NCBI RefSeq assembly: GCF_900637205.1
Contig: NZ_LR134355.1
Location: 1,798,001 to 1,862,000 of the forward strand
Direction of reading: 5' to 3'
DNA length: 64,000 nucleotides
DNA from: Mycolicibacterium chitae
GTDB lineage: Bacteria > Actinomycetota > Actinomycetes > Mycobacteriales > Mycobacteriaceae
Below are positions 29,446 through 39,100 of this stretch, piece by piece; positions within the stretch are counted from its first letter, which is position 1, and each line of letters starts with the position of its first letter. The translations under genes and the position numbers were made by a program. The notes beneath the pieces were generated by a model. That model made no database searches and was not told the DNA's origin. It worked only from the letters and a program-made list of their open reading frames with translations.

Positions 29446-30431
29446 TGGTGTCCTTCCATGAGTCCCAGCAGGGTGGCGACGAGGGTGCGGCGGGTGAGTT
29501 CGACCTTGAACTCGTTGCCGTCGAGGGGTTCTGCCTGCGCGAGTTCGTGTTCGGCGGCGGCGGTGAAGGTGTCCTCGCCGGCGGGCTGGCCCAGCAGGGC
29601 GTGTTCGGCGCGGTGGGCCCGCCAGGGTTTGTGGGCGACGCCGCCGAGGGCGATGCGCGCAGAGTTGATGGTGCCGTCCTTGGTGACCAATTCGGCGGCC
29701 ACCGAGGTCAGCGCGAAGGCATAGGAGTTGCGGTCGCGGACCTTGCGGTAGGTGGAGCGCGCCCCGTCCAGCGGTGCCGGGATCTCCACGGCGGTGATCA
29801 GCGCGCCGGCGGGCAGGTTGGTGTCGCGGTGGGGTTCCTCGCCGGGCAGGCGGTGAAAGTCGGTGAGCGGCAGGCGGTGTTCGCCGTCGAGGTCGACGTA
29901 GACCACCTGAGCGTCCAGGGCGGTCATGGCGACGGCCATGTCGGAGGGGTGGGTGGCCACGCAGTGCGGCGAGGCGCCGAGAATGGCGTGGTAGCGGACG
30001 TAGCCGCCGATCGCCGAGCAGCCCTGGCCGGGGGAGCGCTTGTTGCAGGGGGTGGTGACGTCCTGGAAGTAGACGCAGCGGGTGCGTTGCAGCAGGTTGC
30101 CGGCGGTTGTGGCGAGGTTGCGCAGCTGCCCGGAGGCGCCGGCGAGCAGCGCGCGGGCCAGGACGGGATAGCGGCTGCGCACGATCGGGTGCGCGGCGAG
30201 GTCGGCGTTGCGGACGTCGGCGCCGATGCGCAGCGAGCCGTCCTCGAGGTGGTCGATGTCATAGAGCGGCAGGTGGCCGACATCGACGACGAGGGCCGGC
30301 TCAGTGACGCCGAGTTTCATGTGGTCGACGAGGTTGGTGCCGCCGGCGAGGTAGACGGCGTCGGGGCGCTCGGCGACGGTGGCCACGGCGTCTTGGACGC
30401 TGGTGGCGCGGTGGTAGGCGAAGGGGTTCAT
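29442..30431 (-). CDS. Aldehyde oxidoreductase, FAD-binding subunit (PaoB/YagS-like)
   Basis: 329 residues from the ATG at 30431 that overlaps the iron-sulfur subunit stop. LAGGTNLVDHMKLGV binds FAD. The cysteine-rich insert TRCVYFQD, TPCNKRSPGQGCSA is the feature that distinguishes PaoB-type subunits, which carry an extra 4Fe-4S cluster, from ordinary xanthine-dehydrogenase FAD subunits. It transfers electrons from the 2Fe-2S centres to the acceptor. Confidence 0.92.
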   Translation of the reverse strand: MNPFAYHRATSVQDAVATVAERPDAVYLAGGTNLVDHMKLGVTEPALVVDVGHLPLYDIDHLEDGSLRIGADVRNADLAAHPIVRSRYPVLARALLAGASGQLRNLATTAGNLLQRTRCVYFQDVTTPCNKRSPGQGCSAIGGYVRYHAILGASPHCVATHPSDMAVAMTALDAQVVYVDLDGEHRLPLTDFHRLPGEEPHRDTNLPAGALITAVEIPAPLDGARSTYRKVRDRNSYAFALTSVAAELVTKDGTINSARIALGGVAHKPWRAHRAEHALLGQPAGEDTFTAAAEHELAQAEPLDGNEFKVELTRRTLVATLLGLMEGHQ

Positions 30432-30943
30432 CGGGCGGCCTCGTGGATCGCGGCGACGATGTTGGGATAGGCCGCGCAGCGACAGAGGTTGCCGCTCATG
30501 CGTTCTCGGATTTCGTCGTCGTCGAGGTCGGGGGAGCGTTCCAGGTGTTCGGTGACGTGGCTGGGGGCGCCGGATTTCACCTCGTCGAGCATGCCGACCG
30601 CCGAGCAGATCTGCCCAGGGGTGCAGTAGCCGCACTGGAAGCCGTCGTGGTCGAGGAACGCCTGCGCGACGGGGTGCAGGCTGGTCTGGTCGCCGAGGCC
30701 GGCGGCGGTGACGATCTCGGCTTGGTCGTGTGCGACCGCCAGCGACAGGCAGGTGGTGGCGCGGCGGCCGTCGAGCAGGACGGTGCAGGATCCACACTGG
30801 CCGTGGTCGCAGCCCTTCTTCGGGGCGGTGACGCCGAGGTGTTCTCGCAAGAGGTCCAGCAGGGTGGTGCGGTTGTCGATCTCGGCTTGTCTGGTTTCGC
30901 CGTCGACGTGCACGGTGACTTGGGTGAAGTGGGCTGACTCCAT
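30428..30943 (-). CDS. Aldehyde oxidoreductase, 2Fe-2S subunit (PaoA/YagT-like)
   Basis: 171 residues. The plant-ferredoxin cluster motif KKGCDHGQCGSCTVLLDG is followed by the second cluster domain FQCGYCTPGQ and MSGNLCRCAAYPNI. Unlike E. coli PaoA no Tat signal is visible, so the enzyme is probably cytoplasmic. First gene of the operon; its promoter must lie in 30944-31040, shared with the divergent kinase gene. Confidence 0.93.
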   Translation of the reverse strand: MESAHFTQVTVHVDGETRQAEIDNRTTLLDLLREHLGVTAPKKGCDHGQCGSCTVLLDGRRATTCLSLAVAHDQAEIVTAAGLGDQTSLHPVAQAFLDHDGFQCGYCTPGQICSAVGMLDEVKSGAPSHVTEHLERSPDLDDDEIRERMSGNLCRCAAYPNIVAAIHEAAR

Positions 30944-31040
30944 CTGTGGGGGTTACCCGGGATGAGGGGAGTGAAACGGGAGGTAGGCGGACTTTTCAGA
31001 CACGGGTTAACCTGTCGCAGGTCGTGGGTATCATCCCGAC

Positions 31041-32213
31041 ATGCCGTTATCTGACGGTACTAAGTTCGCCGGCTACATCATTGAGCGGCAACTTGGTTCA
31101 GGGGGAATGGGCGAGGTATACCTCGTCCAGCATCCCCGTCTGCCGCGACACGATGCACTCAAGGTGCTCCGATCGAGCATCTCGGCGGATCCCGATTACA
31201 TCGAGCGCTTCAACCGCGAAGCCGACCTGGCGTCCAAGCTGTGGCACCCGAACATCGTGCGTATCCACGACCGCGGCAAGTACCGCGGTCGGCTGTGGAT
31301 CTCAATGGACTTCGTCGACGGAACTGATGCCGCCCATCTGCTGCAGCAGCACCCGGAGGGATTGCCCACGCAACAGGCGCTCGACATCGTGAGGGACGTG
31401 GCCGCTGCGTTGGACTACGCCCACAGTATGGGCCTGTTGCACCGCGACGTGAAGCCCGCCAACATTCTGCTGTCCGACGCCGGCGAGCGCCGCGCCCTGT
31501 TGGCGGACTTCGGGGTGGCCCGCGACGTCGCGGACGGCGACGCGGGCGCGCTGACCGCCACCAACATGACCGTCGGCACGGCGGCATATGCGGCCCCGGA
31601 ACAGTTGATGGGCCTCGAACTGGACGGGCGGGCCGATCAGTACTCGCTGGCCGCGACGGCGTATCACCTGTTGACCGGCGACCACTTGTTCACCCATACC
31701 AACCCTGCGGTGGTCATCGGCAAGCATCTGAATGCACCGCCGCCAGCTCTCGGCGAGACTCGTGCTGAGCTTGCGCACCTCGAATCGGCGATGGCGCGCG
31801 CATTGGCGAAAGACCCCGGGGAGCGGTTTGCGACGTGCGGCGACTTTGCGCGCGCGCTGGAAGAATCGACGACGTATCCGGCCGCGGCGGCCAGACTGTC
31901 TTCGTTGAACGACGTCGATACGTTGATCGCTCCGGTGGCGGCGCCCGCCCCACCGGGTTTCTCCGCACCTACCCGCCTGGTCTCGGAGTCCGACACGGAG
32001 CAGGCGCCCCAGCCACGGACCGGGCGTCGGTTGCTCGGGATCGGGCTGGCCGCGGCGGTGCTGCTGATAGCGGTCGGCATGGTGACCTACTTTGCGGTCA
32101 AGCCGGAAGTCCAGAAGGCGGACGCGGAGCCTTTCAGCCTGGCGGGGACGGTCCGACTCGCCTCGGATGTCGCCAAGGACCCGGACCTGCCAGCCGGATA
32201 TCGGTGCGCGTAA
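31041..32213 (+). CDS. Ser/Thr protein kinase, catalytic and membrane part of a broken gene
   Basis: 390 residues. Complete Hanks-type kinase domain: Gly loop [16 protein letters not shown] (Lys), [13 protein letters not shown] (catalytic loop), LADFGVARD and [14 protein letters not shown] single membrane segment [20 protein letters not shown] follows at about 335-357. The frame then stops after LPAGYRCA, although the natural extracellular sensor continues in another frame. The truncated product could still be an active membrane kinase lacking most of its sensor. Confidence 0.85.
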   Translation: MPLSDGTKFAGYIIERQLGSGGMGEVYLVQHPRLPRHDALKVLRSSISADPDYIERFNREADLASKLWHPNIVRIHDRGKYRGRLWISMDFVDGTDAAHLLQQHPEGLPTQQALDIVRDVAAALDYAHSMGLLHRDVKPANILLSDAGERRALLADFGVARDVADGDAGALTATNMTVGTAAYAAPEQLMGLELDGRADQYSLAATAYHLLTGDHLFTHTNPAVVIGKHLNAPPPALGETRAELAHLESAMARALAKDPGERFATCGDFARALEESTTYPAAAARLSSLNDVDTLIAPVAAPAPPGFSAPTRLVSESDTEQAPQPRTGRRLLGIGLAAAVLLIAVGMVTYFAVKPEVQKADAEPFSLAGTVRLASDVAKDPDLPAGYRCA

Positions 32214-32775
32214 AGGATTTCGGAGATATCGGTCCCGACGCGCCGATCCTGGTCGAGGACGAGTCGGGAGAGCTGCTCGCGAAGGGCTCGATCGAGGGCA
32301 GCAGCAGTACCAGCGACGAATGCCTGCTGAAGTTCCGCGTCGACGAGGTGCCCGGCGGGGCGCGCTTCTACCGGGTCCAGGTCGGCAAGCACCAGATGAG
32401 CTATACGGAAGCGGAGGCGAAGGCCGGCGTCGAGTTGCTGCTGGGAACACCGGGCCGCGCGGAGCCGACGGTGTCGGCGGCCCCGCCGAAGCCGCCAGCG
32501 ACGAAAACCGTCACTGTGACGCCCACCCCTGATGTCGAACAGCAGAGTCTCGCTCGCCTGCGCGCGATCGCCAACGAGGATCGGCCGTCGGTGTCCGTGG
32601 TTCTCGCTGACCGTTGGATCCCTCAGATCAGCTCCAAGCGTGTGGGTTTGGTGGCGAAGGGGATCACCTGGGACAACGAGGCAATCCTCGACGAACACCT
32701 GCGGCTGCGCAGCATTTATCCGGACGTGAAGCTGTTGTGGTCGGGGGACTGGTCGACCTACGACGGGCCCAACTT

Positions 32776-34243
32776 GATAGTGCCCCTTGGGGTGGTGGAC
32801 TTCGGATCGGCGTGGGTTCACGCGTGGTGATCAACGAGTCGTGGTGAATGCTAGGCGATTTGGCGTTGTGAGGAAACCGGTTCGGTCACTGGGTGGGCGG
32901 CGGCGTGTTTTGCGTCGATGACTTTGCGCAGCTCAGCCATGGACACCTCGGACAGGTAGCGGCGGGTGACCTGCCATTCGTCGTGGGCCTCGATGACCAC
33001 CGCGGTGGCCAGCCGTAGGAACGCGGCGGGGTTGGGGAAGATCTCCACGACATCGGCACGGCGTTTGATCTCCTTGTTGAGCCGCTCGATGGGATTGTTC
33101 GACCAGATCTTCTGCCAGTGGGTGCGCGGGAACGCGGTAAAGGCCAGCACGTCGGCTTTCGCCTCATCCATCATCGCGGCCACCTTCGGAAAACTGCCCG
33201 AGAGCGTGTCAGCGACCTGATCCCACTGCGCAGCCACATCAGCGGGGTCGGTGTGGGCGAAGATCGTCTTGACCGCCGCGGTGACCGCCGGGGCGTGTTT
33301 GGCGGCCACCGCGCCATGCAGGTTGCGCATGAAATGGACCCGGCAGCGCTGCCAGGACGACCCGGTGAACTGCTGGGCCACGGCGGCTTTCAACCCGGCG
33401 TGGGCATCAGAGATCACCAGGTGCACCCCGGAAAGGCCGCGGGCCTTGAGCGAGGCCAGAAACTCCCGCCAGAACTCGAAAGACTCGCTGTCACCGACCG
33501 CGGTGCCCAGCACCTCACGGGTCCCGTCGATCGAGACTCCGGTGGCCACCACCAACGCGTGAGAGACCACGTGGGCGCCGACGCGGACTTTGCAGAAGGT
33601 GGCGTCGCAGAAGACGTACGGGAACGTGGTGTGGGTCAGGCTGCGGGTACGGAAAGCCTCGATCTCGCGGTCGAGGCCGGCGCAGACGCGCGAGACCTCC
33701 GATTTGGAGACCCCGGATCCAACCCCGAGTGCGGCGACCAGGCCATCGACGCTGCGGGTCGACACGCCATGGACGTAGGCCTCCATGATCACCGCATGCA
33801 GGGCCTTGTCGATGCGACGGCGCCGTTCCAGCAGCGAGGGGAAGAAGGAGCCGGCCCGCAGTTTGGGGATCTTGACCTCGATATCGCCGGAGGTCGTCGA
33901 TACCGTCTTGGGCCGATGCCCGTTGCGGTGCGTGCTGCGTTCGCCGCTGCGTTGGTAGCGTCCGGCCCCGATGGTCTCGGTGGCCTCGGCCTCGATCAAC
34001 GCCTGCAGCCCGGCGCGGATCAGCTCGGCGAACACCGCCCCAGCATCAGCGGACTTGAGTGCATCGAGCTGGGCGAGCAAGGCAGAATGGTCCTGGGTCA
34101 TCGCGTGGTGCGTCCTTTGCTTGAGTCACTTGGTAGGTAACTCACTGACCACTACGCGATGGCCCGCCCGAAAGCCTTCACCGACACACCCGGGCCCGGG
34201 TCGTCCTCAGCTCCGAAACCCCACCACCCCAGGGGACTTACCC
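32776..34243 (-). mobile_element. IS256-family insertion sequence, about 1.47 kb
   Basis: Bounded by the 8-base direct repeat CCCAACTT (32768-32775 and 34244-34251). The ends are imperfect inverted repeats of about 26 bases; the left reads GATAGTGCCCCTTGGGGTGG and the right, reversed, GGGTAAGTCCCCTGGGGTGG. One transposase gene inside. It lies in the sensor of the kinase gene. Confidence 0.88.
32851..34101 (-). CDS. IS256-family (mutator-type) transposase
   Basis: 416 residues, full length. DDE residues are in VFCDATFCKVR, LVISDAHAGLKAA and SNNPIERLNKEIKRR. Also AGRYQRSGERSTHRNGHRP and WQRCRVHFMRNL, typical of the family. The frame is intact, so the element may be active. Confidence 0.95.
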   Translation of the reverse strand: MTQDHSALLAQLDALKSADAGAVFAELIRAGLQALIEAEATETIGAGRYQRSGERSTHRNGHRPKTVSTTSGDIEVKIPKLRAGSFFPSLLERRRRIDKALHAVIMEAYVHGVSTRSVDGLVAALGVGSGVSKSEVSRVCAGLDREIEAFRTRSLTHTTFPYVFCDATFCKVRVGAHVVSHALVVATGVSIDGTREVLGTAVGDSESFEFWREFLASLKARGLSGVHLVISDAHAGLKAAVAQQFTGSSWQRCRVHFMRNLHGAVAAKHAPAVTAAVKTIFAHTDPADVAAQWDQVADTLSGSFPKVAAMMDEAKADVLAFTAFPRTHWQKIWSNNPIERLNKEIKRRADVVEIFPNPAAFLRLATAVVIEAHDEWQVTRRYLSEVSMAELRKVIDAKHAAAHPVTEPVSSQRQIA

Positions 34244-34459
34244 CCCAACTTCTGGATCACCGTGGTCGGGTTGTGGTCGAACAACCCCTACGAGGTACTC
34301 GGCTGGTGCACGCAGCACGGATTCGATCGCGACAACTGCATCGCCAAGATCGTCAGTACCACGCATCCCATCGCGGGTAGTACCAAGTTGAATCCTTGAT
34401 GTAGAGATTGTCAACGCATACCCCGCCCGGGGTGCCAAGACTTCGATTCGGAGGTTTGA

Positions 34460-34897
34460 TTGTCGGCAAGACCGCCCGCGTCGTCGGACTCTGTTCGCGC
34501 GCGTATGAGTCGTCAGCGCCGAACCGGGACGAAGCCCGAACTGCTTGTTCGGCAGATCCTTCATGCGCGCGGCATCCGCTATCGCGTCGACACTGCGCCT
34601 GTGCCTGGCCTGCGCTGCAAGGCCGACATCGTCTGGCGCCGGTTGCGTCTGGCTGTTTTCGTCGATGGTTGTTTCTGGCACGGGTGCCCACTCCATGCGA
34701 CCAGACCCAAGGCGAACGAGGCATGGTGGGCCCAGAAGCTCGACGGAAATGCCGAGCGTGATCGCCGGACAGACGCCGATCTCGAGGCGCGCGGATGGAC
34801 AGTCTTGCGATTCTGGGAACACGAAGATCCCAGCGAGGTCGCCGACGCGATATGCAGCAAGCTCATGGATCTACGGGCTGGTCGTCGACCCGTATAG
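34460..34897 (+). CDS. vsr: Very short patch repair (Vsr) endonuclease
   Basis: 145 residues from a TTG preceded by CGGAGG. MSRQRRTGTKPELLVRQILH, then GLRCKADIVWRRLRLAVFVD, GCFWHGCP and RGWTVLRFWEHE are the Vsr motifs, with the metal-binding Asp in KADIV. Vsr nicks at T:G mismatches created by deamination of 5-methylcytosine and normally accompanies a C5 methyltransferase, which here is the convergent neighbour one base away. Confidence 0.93.
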   Translation: MSARPPASSDSVRARMSRQRRTGTKPELLVRQILHARGIRYRVDTAPVPGLRCKADIVWRRLRLAVFVDGCFWHGCPLHATRPKANEAWWAQKLDGNAERDRRTDADLEARGWTVLRFWEHEDPSEVADAICSKLMDLRAGRRPV

Positions 34898-34898
34898 A

Positions 34899-36002
34899 TC
34901 ACTCCCCGGCGAATACCACCCGATCGCTGAGGCGGGTTCCGAGCGAAGACATGCGTCCTCTCATCCAGGAGGCATCCATGGTTTCTTCGAGTTCCTCGTC
35001 GTCGAGTTCCAGCTCGAGCGCGGCCGCGAGGACGTGCACGGCTAACCGTGGCGGTATCGCGTTTCCGATTTGCTGTCCGATGTCGTTGCCCGACCACGGA
35101 AAGTCCAGGGGGAACGTCTGCAACCTGCCGGCTTCCTGATGGGTGAAGCGGCTTTCGCCACCGCCTGCCAAGAGGAGCCGGTTGCGTGTGACTTTGCCGG
35201 TCACCGTCGCCGAGGGCTCATCGGATCTGCGCTCGCCGCGATTTCGCGGGTCCCCGCCGCTCCCGTAATTGGATACGACGGTGAATTCGGTGTCCCGTTT
35301 CAGCGCTTCTTGCATCGACACCCAGCGTTGGAGTCCGAGTTCAGCTTGATCTGATGCGCCTCGTCGGTACGCCTGGTGGGTGGGAGCCGGGAGCGCGACA
35401 TTGTCGTCGCCGAATCGCGCAATGAGGATCGCGCGTCTTCGCGTCTGTGGGACGCCGAACTGTTCGGTCCGGAGAACGTCGACGTCGACTCCGTATCCGT
35501 GCCGTTCGAGGATCGATCCGAATGCGTTCCAGATGGGTAGTACGGCGGGCACCTGTTCCAACACGATCGCTCGGAACGGTCTGCCGGCTTGGAGTGCCAG
35601 CAACGCCCACCGCAGGGGTTCCAGAACGAGGCCGGTCCGATCATCCGCGAAGCCGCTTCGGGGAATTCCCTCACCGAGGTCTTTGGCCATGTCCTCGGCT
35701 TCGTTGATGAGCTTGTCGACGGCTTGTCTGCCGGATCCGGTGCCGGCAACGGTGAACGTTTGGCACGGCGGCCCGCCGGTCAAGACGTTCGCTTCGGGGA
35801 AGATGTCGGGCCCGTAGTCCCGAACATCACCCTCGACCGTTTCTAGGCCGGCGTTTCGCCGGGTTTTACACGCGTGTGGGTCCCACTCGATGCCAGTGAC
35901 CGGGATGTCGAGCCAGGTCGCCCCGACGTCAAGGCCGCCGGGACCCGCGAACAGGTCGATGATGTGAGGCGGCGGATCCAAGATGACGTCTTCCCGCGGC
36001 AT
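34899..36002 (-). CDS. DNA (cytosine-5)-methyltransferase
   Basis: 367 residues with C5-methyltransferase motifs: I IIDLFAGPGGLDVG, IV TGGPPCQTFTVAG (catalytic Cys), VI IVLEQVPAVLP (usually ENV, here EQV), VIII PQTRRRAILIA, and X DIGQQIGNAIPPRLA. The target-recognition region between VIII and X is short. It has no recognisable restriction endonuclease next to it. Context with DrmA/DrmB suggests the DISARM-type host-marking methylase (drmMII-like). Acidic C-terminal tail DDEELEE. Confidence 0.92.
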   Translation of the reverse strand: MPREDVILDPPPHIIDLFAGPGGLDVGATWLDIPVTGIEWDPHACKTRRNAGLETVEGDVRDYGPDIFPEANVLTGGPPCQTFTVAGTGSGRQAVDKLINEAEDMAKDLGEGIPRSGFADDRTGLVLEPLRWALLALQAGRPFRAIVLEQVPAVLPIWNAFGSILERHGYGVDVDVLRTEQFGVPQTRRRAILIARFGDDNVALPAPTHQAYRRGASDQAELGLQRWVSMQEALKRDTEFTVVSNYGSGGDPRNRGERRSDEPSATVTGKVTRNRLLLAGGGESRFTHQEAGRLQTFPLDFPWSGNDIGQQIGNAIPPRLAVHVLAAALELELDDEELEETMDASWMRGRMSSLGTRLSDRVVFAGE

Positions 36003-36197
36003 GCCACAGATCGTAGCCGGCGAATGAATGTTCCACTACGTCGGTACGCAGGGACTTCAAGAGGGGCCGCCGATTCCCCCAACGGTGACACTTTGTGTGA
36101 GCAAGCACATTTTGTCGGACCCGAATGATAGACAGTCTTACAAGCGGACGGGGATCCGCGACCAACGAATGTGCAGGGGCACATAGGGGAGGCAAGA
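36003..36197. promoter_or_regulatory. Divergent intergenic region at head of the defence operon
   Basis: 195 bases between the methyltransferase start (minus) and the GHKL-helicase start (plus). It is more AT-rich near 36090-36150 and should hold both promoters. No clear operator or -10/-35 pair could be fixed. Confidence 0.4.
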
Positions 36198-39100
36198 GTG
36201 GCCGCCAGGGGCTGGACTGATCCTGATCTCGCGCTGGGAGGATTGGTCGACGACTTCCGGGATCGATGCGTGCGCGTCTATCAGGAGGATCCGAACCGGG
36301 TCGAGGAAGACGCCGGCAAGGAGCGCGGGATCGCCGAGGGCGGGTATGGGCGGAAGCAGATCCAGGAGCTCGTGCAGAACGCCGCGGATGCACTTCAAGG
36401 TGCCCCGGGTCGTATCGAGGTCAGTTTGACCGAACATGCCCTCTACGTCGCGAATGAGGGCAATCCGTTCGAAGACACAGGCGTCCGTGCCCTGCTGTAC
36501 ACCCACCTGTCCAACAAGACCGGGACCGAGATCGGACGATTCGGTCTGGGATTCAAGTCCATCAGCGGCATTTCGGACAACCCCCAGATTTTCAGCCGCT
36601 CAGTGTCATTCGAGTTCAGTCGGTCGCAGTCAGCCGAGTGCTTGTCAGCCGAGCTGGACCGCCACTACCGCCCGTCCGATGTACCGGCGTTGCGTCTCGC
36701 CTGGACGCTGGATCCGGCAGCAGAATTCCGCGTAGACCCGATCCTCGCCGAGCTGTCCACCTGGGCGACCACCGTGGTCAAGGTGCCGCTCAAGGAAGGC
36801 ACTGCATCACAGCTGTCTCAAGAGATCGCAGAGTTCGACGAGTCGTTCAATCTGTTCGCACCGCATGTGCGGGTCTTGGACCTGGTCGACCGCGTCGCCG
36901 ACGTGTCACGTCGCTTCGCAGCTGCCAAGAAGGGCAACCGCGTCACGCTGACGACCCAGGACGGTGAGAGGGAGTGGCTGGTCGTATCGACCGACCACAA
37001 GCCCTCGTCGCAGGCGCTGGAATCTGCCGGCCACTCGGCGCGGCGGGACTCGGTGACTGTCAGCTGGGCGCTACCTCTGAGCGGGTCCGCCGGTGTCGGC
37101 CAGCTGTCCGCGTACTTCCCGGTCAAGTCCGACATCACCCTGAGTGGTCGGGTCAACGCACCGTGGAAGCTGTCGGACGACCGCATCAATGTGATCGAGT
37201 GCCTTTTCAACCTGGAGATCCTCGAAGACGTCCTACCGAAGTTGGTCGTCGCGGCTAGAAAGGATCTGATTGCCGACGCGGCCTACGGTCGATACATCGA
37301 CGTGCTCCCGGCCCGCGGTAAGGAAGCCCGTAGTTGGGCGGACAAGGTACTCAACGAACCGGTTTTCCGGGAACTGAGGGATTCTCGGTGCCTACCGGAT
37401 CTCGACGGCCAGCTGCGCGCACCGTCTGCGCTGCAACGCGTTCCGGACGATGTCATGGAATACGCGAAGATGTGGCTTGCAGTCACAGGGAACCGCAGCG
37501 TTTGGGTCCACCCGGATTGCACCAGCACCACCGAACGGCGGTCGAAGGTCGACCGTTTGATGCAGGAGGGCGACCGCCCGAAGCCTGCAGGCAGGGTTCT
37601 CCATTGGTTGCAATCGGTTGTAGCGGACCCCGGCCCGGGTCAATCGGCGGCGGCCATCGAACTGGCTGCGAACCTCATTCTCAAGGGAGGTAATACGGAG
37701 AAGGACGTCCGTGACTCCCGGATCGTCCTCCTCGAGAACGGATCGCTGGCCCAACCCATTCGTGGACGGTGCTTTCTCCGAACAAACGCAGGGCAGCACG
37801 GAACCTCATTCGTCGACCAGGATGTCGCTGCCCGCGCGGCCACCGCCGCCGCGCTCGAGGCGCTTGGGGTCACCGCCTTCGAGGATGGCGGCGAGATGCT
37901 GCAGTTGCTCACGGAACTCAGACGCACCGGCAAGGTCGACTGGGACGAGTTGTGGATCGCGATGCGTGGATCCGGCGTCCAACAGGTTCACGAAGCGTTC
38001 GAGAGCGTTCTCGAAGGACACGCAGCCCGAATCATCCATGTGCGAAACGGAGTCGGCCGTTGGGTTGTGCCCCAGGGGCTTTACTTCGCCGGCGAATGTC
38101 TAAAACAACTCAGAGAAGACGGCGAGTTTCTTGTCGATGGTGCCTATCACGCCAGTGACCAAGAAGTGCTGTACATGCTCGGTGTGCGGTCGCGGCCATC
38201 ACGAGGCGGAGGCGCGCAGGAACGCTGGGTGTCGCGATACATGAATGAAGTTCGCGCGCGTATCGGGGACGAACTCGGGCTGAGTGTTCAAGCGCGTCAA
38301 GCAATCCAGATCGATGGCCTCGACTCGGTTTTGGGCCCACTGGAGTGCCTGCCGGAGCTCAGCGTCACCAACAGGACGGCCATGACGGTAGCCCTGTTGA
38401 GCGACGTGGACGTCCCTCGTGTTCGAGTGAGTCATCCGAACGTCCCGAAAACAGGGCGATACGTTGCGCCCGAATTGTGGTGGGCCAGAAGCGAAGGTCT
38501 TCTACCAACGGTTCTCGGACCGATGCCGCCGTCCGAAGCGTTCGTTGCAGATATCGAGGAGGCTCCGGAGGGGCTACTACCCTGTGTATCCCAAGTGGTA
38601 CTCAGCCGAGATGCCGAGGACGTTCTGACGCTCAAGAAGAGAATCAGCGAAATCGATCCGGCTGGTTTCCGGAAGCTCGTCGATGTCCACATGGCCCGGG
38701 ATGACATGCAACATGTGGGGCAGAGCTACGCGTGGTGGTGCTGGACACACAGAGAGTCCGAGCCTCCGGAGAAGCTCTGGGTTCGTAAGAACGGCCAGTG
38801 GTCTGAAGAAGACCGCAGGACTGTTGCCGTCGTGCATGGCGCGGATGCCTTTTCCGAGCTGGATCAGTTCGGCATACCGTGCGTGGTCGTGGATTCCGTC
38901 GATGACGTCCACACGCTGAGCGAACTATGGGAATGCCTGGAAGGCCGTGACCTGCCCGTCACGTACTCGTACGAAACGAGTGCAGAACCGGTTCTGCTCA
39001 CCGATGTGTTCCCGGTGCTGGATGCGCTCGAGATCGACAACGAACTCGATGGTCTGGTGCTGCAGAAGTGCCTGTCGCTGAGCAAAGTTGCGGCTGTGCC

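Larger units (their letters stand above)
31041..34399 (+). pseudogene. Ser/Thr kinase with extracellular sensor, disrupted by frameshift and IS256 insertion
   Basis: The sensor resumes at about 32204 in a different frame ([19 protein letters not shown]). Adding one base near 32204 would join C and VKDFGDIG, so a one-base loss is likely. The sensor runs to GDWSTYDGPN at 32773, where an IS256-family element is inserted. After the element, at 34247, the frame continues N-FWITVVGLWSNNPYEVLG, GFDRDNCIAKIVSTTHPIAG and ends at 34399. Removing the element and one 8-base target copy restores the frame exactly. This sensor layout is common in mycobacterial kinases. Confidence 0.85.
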
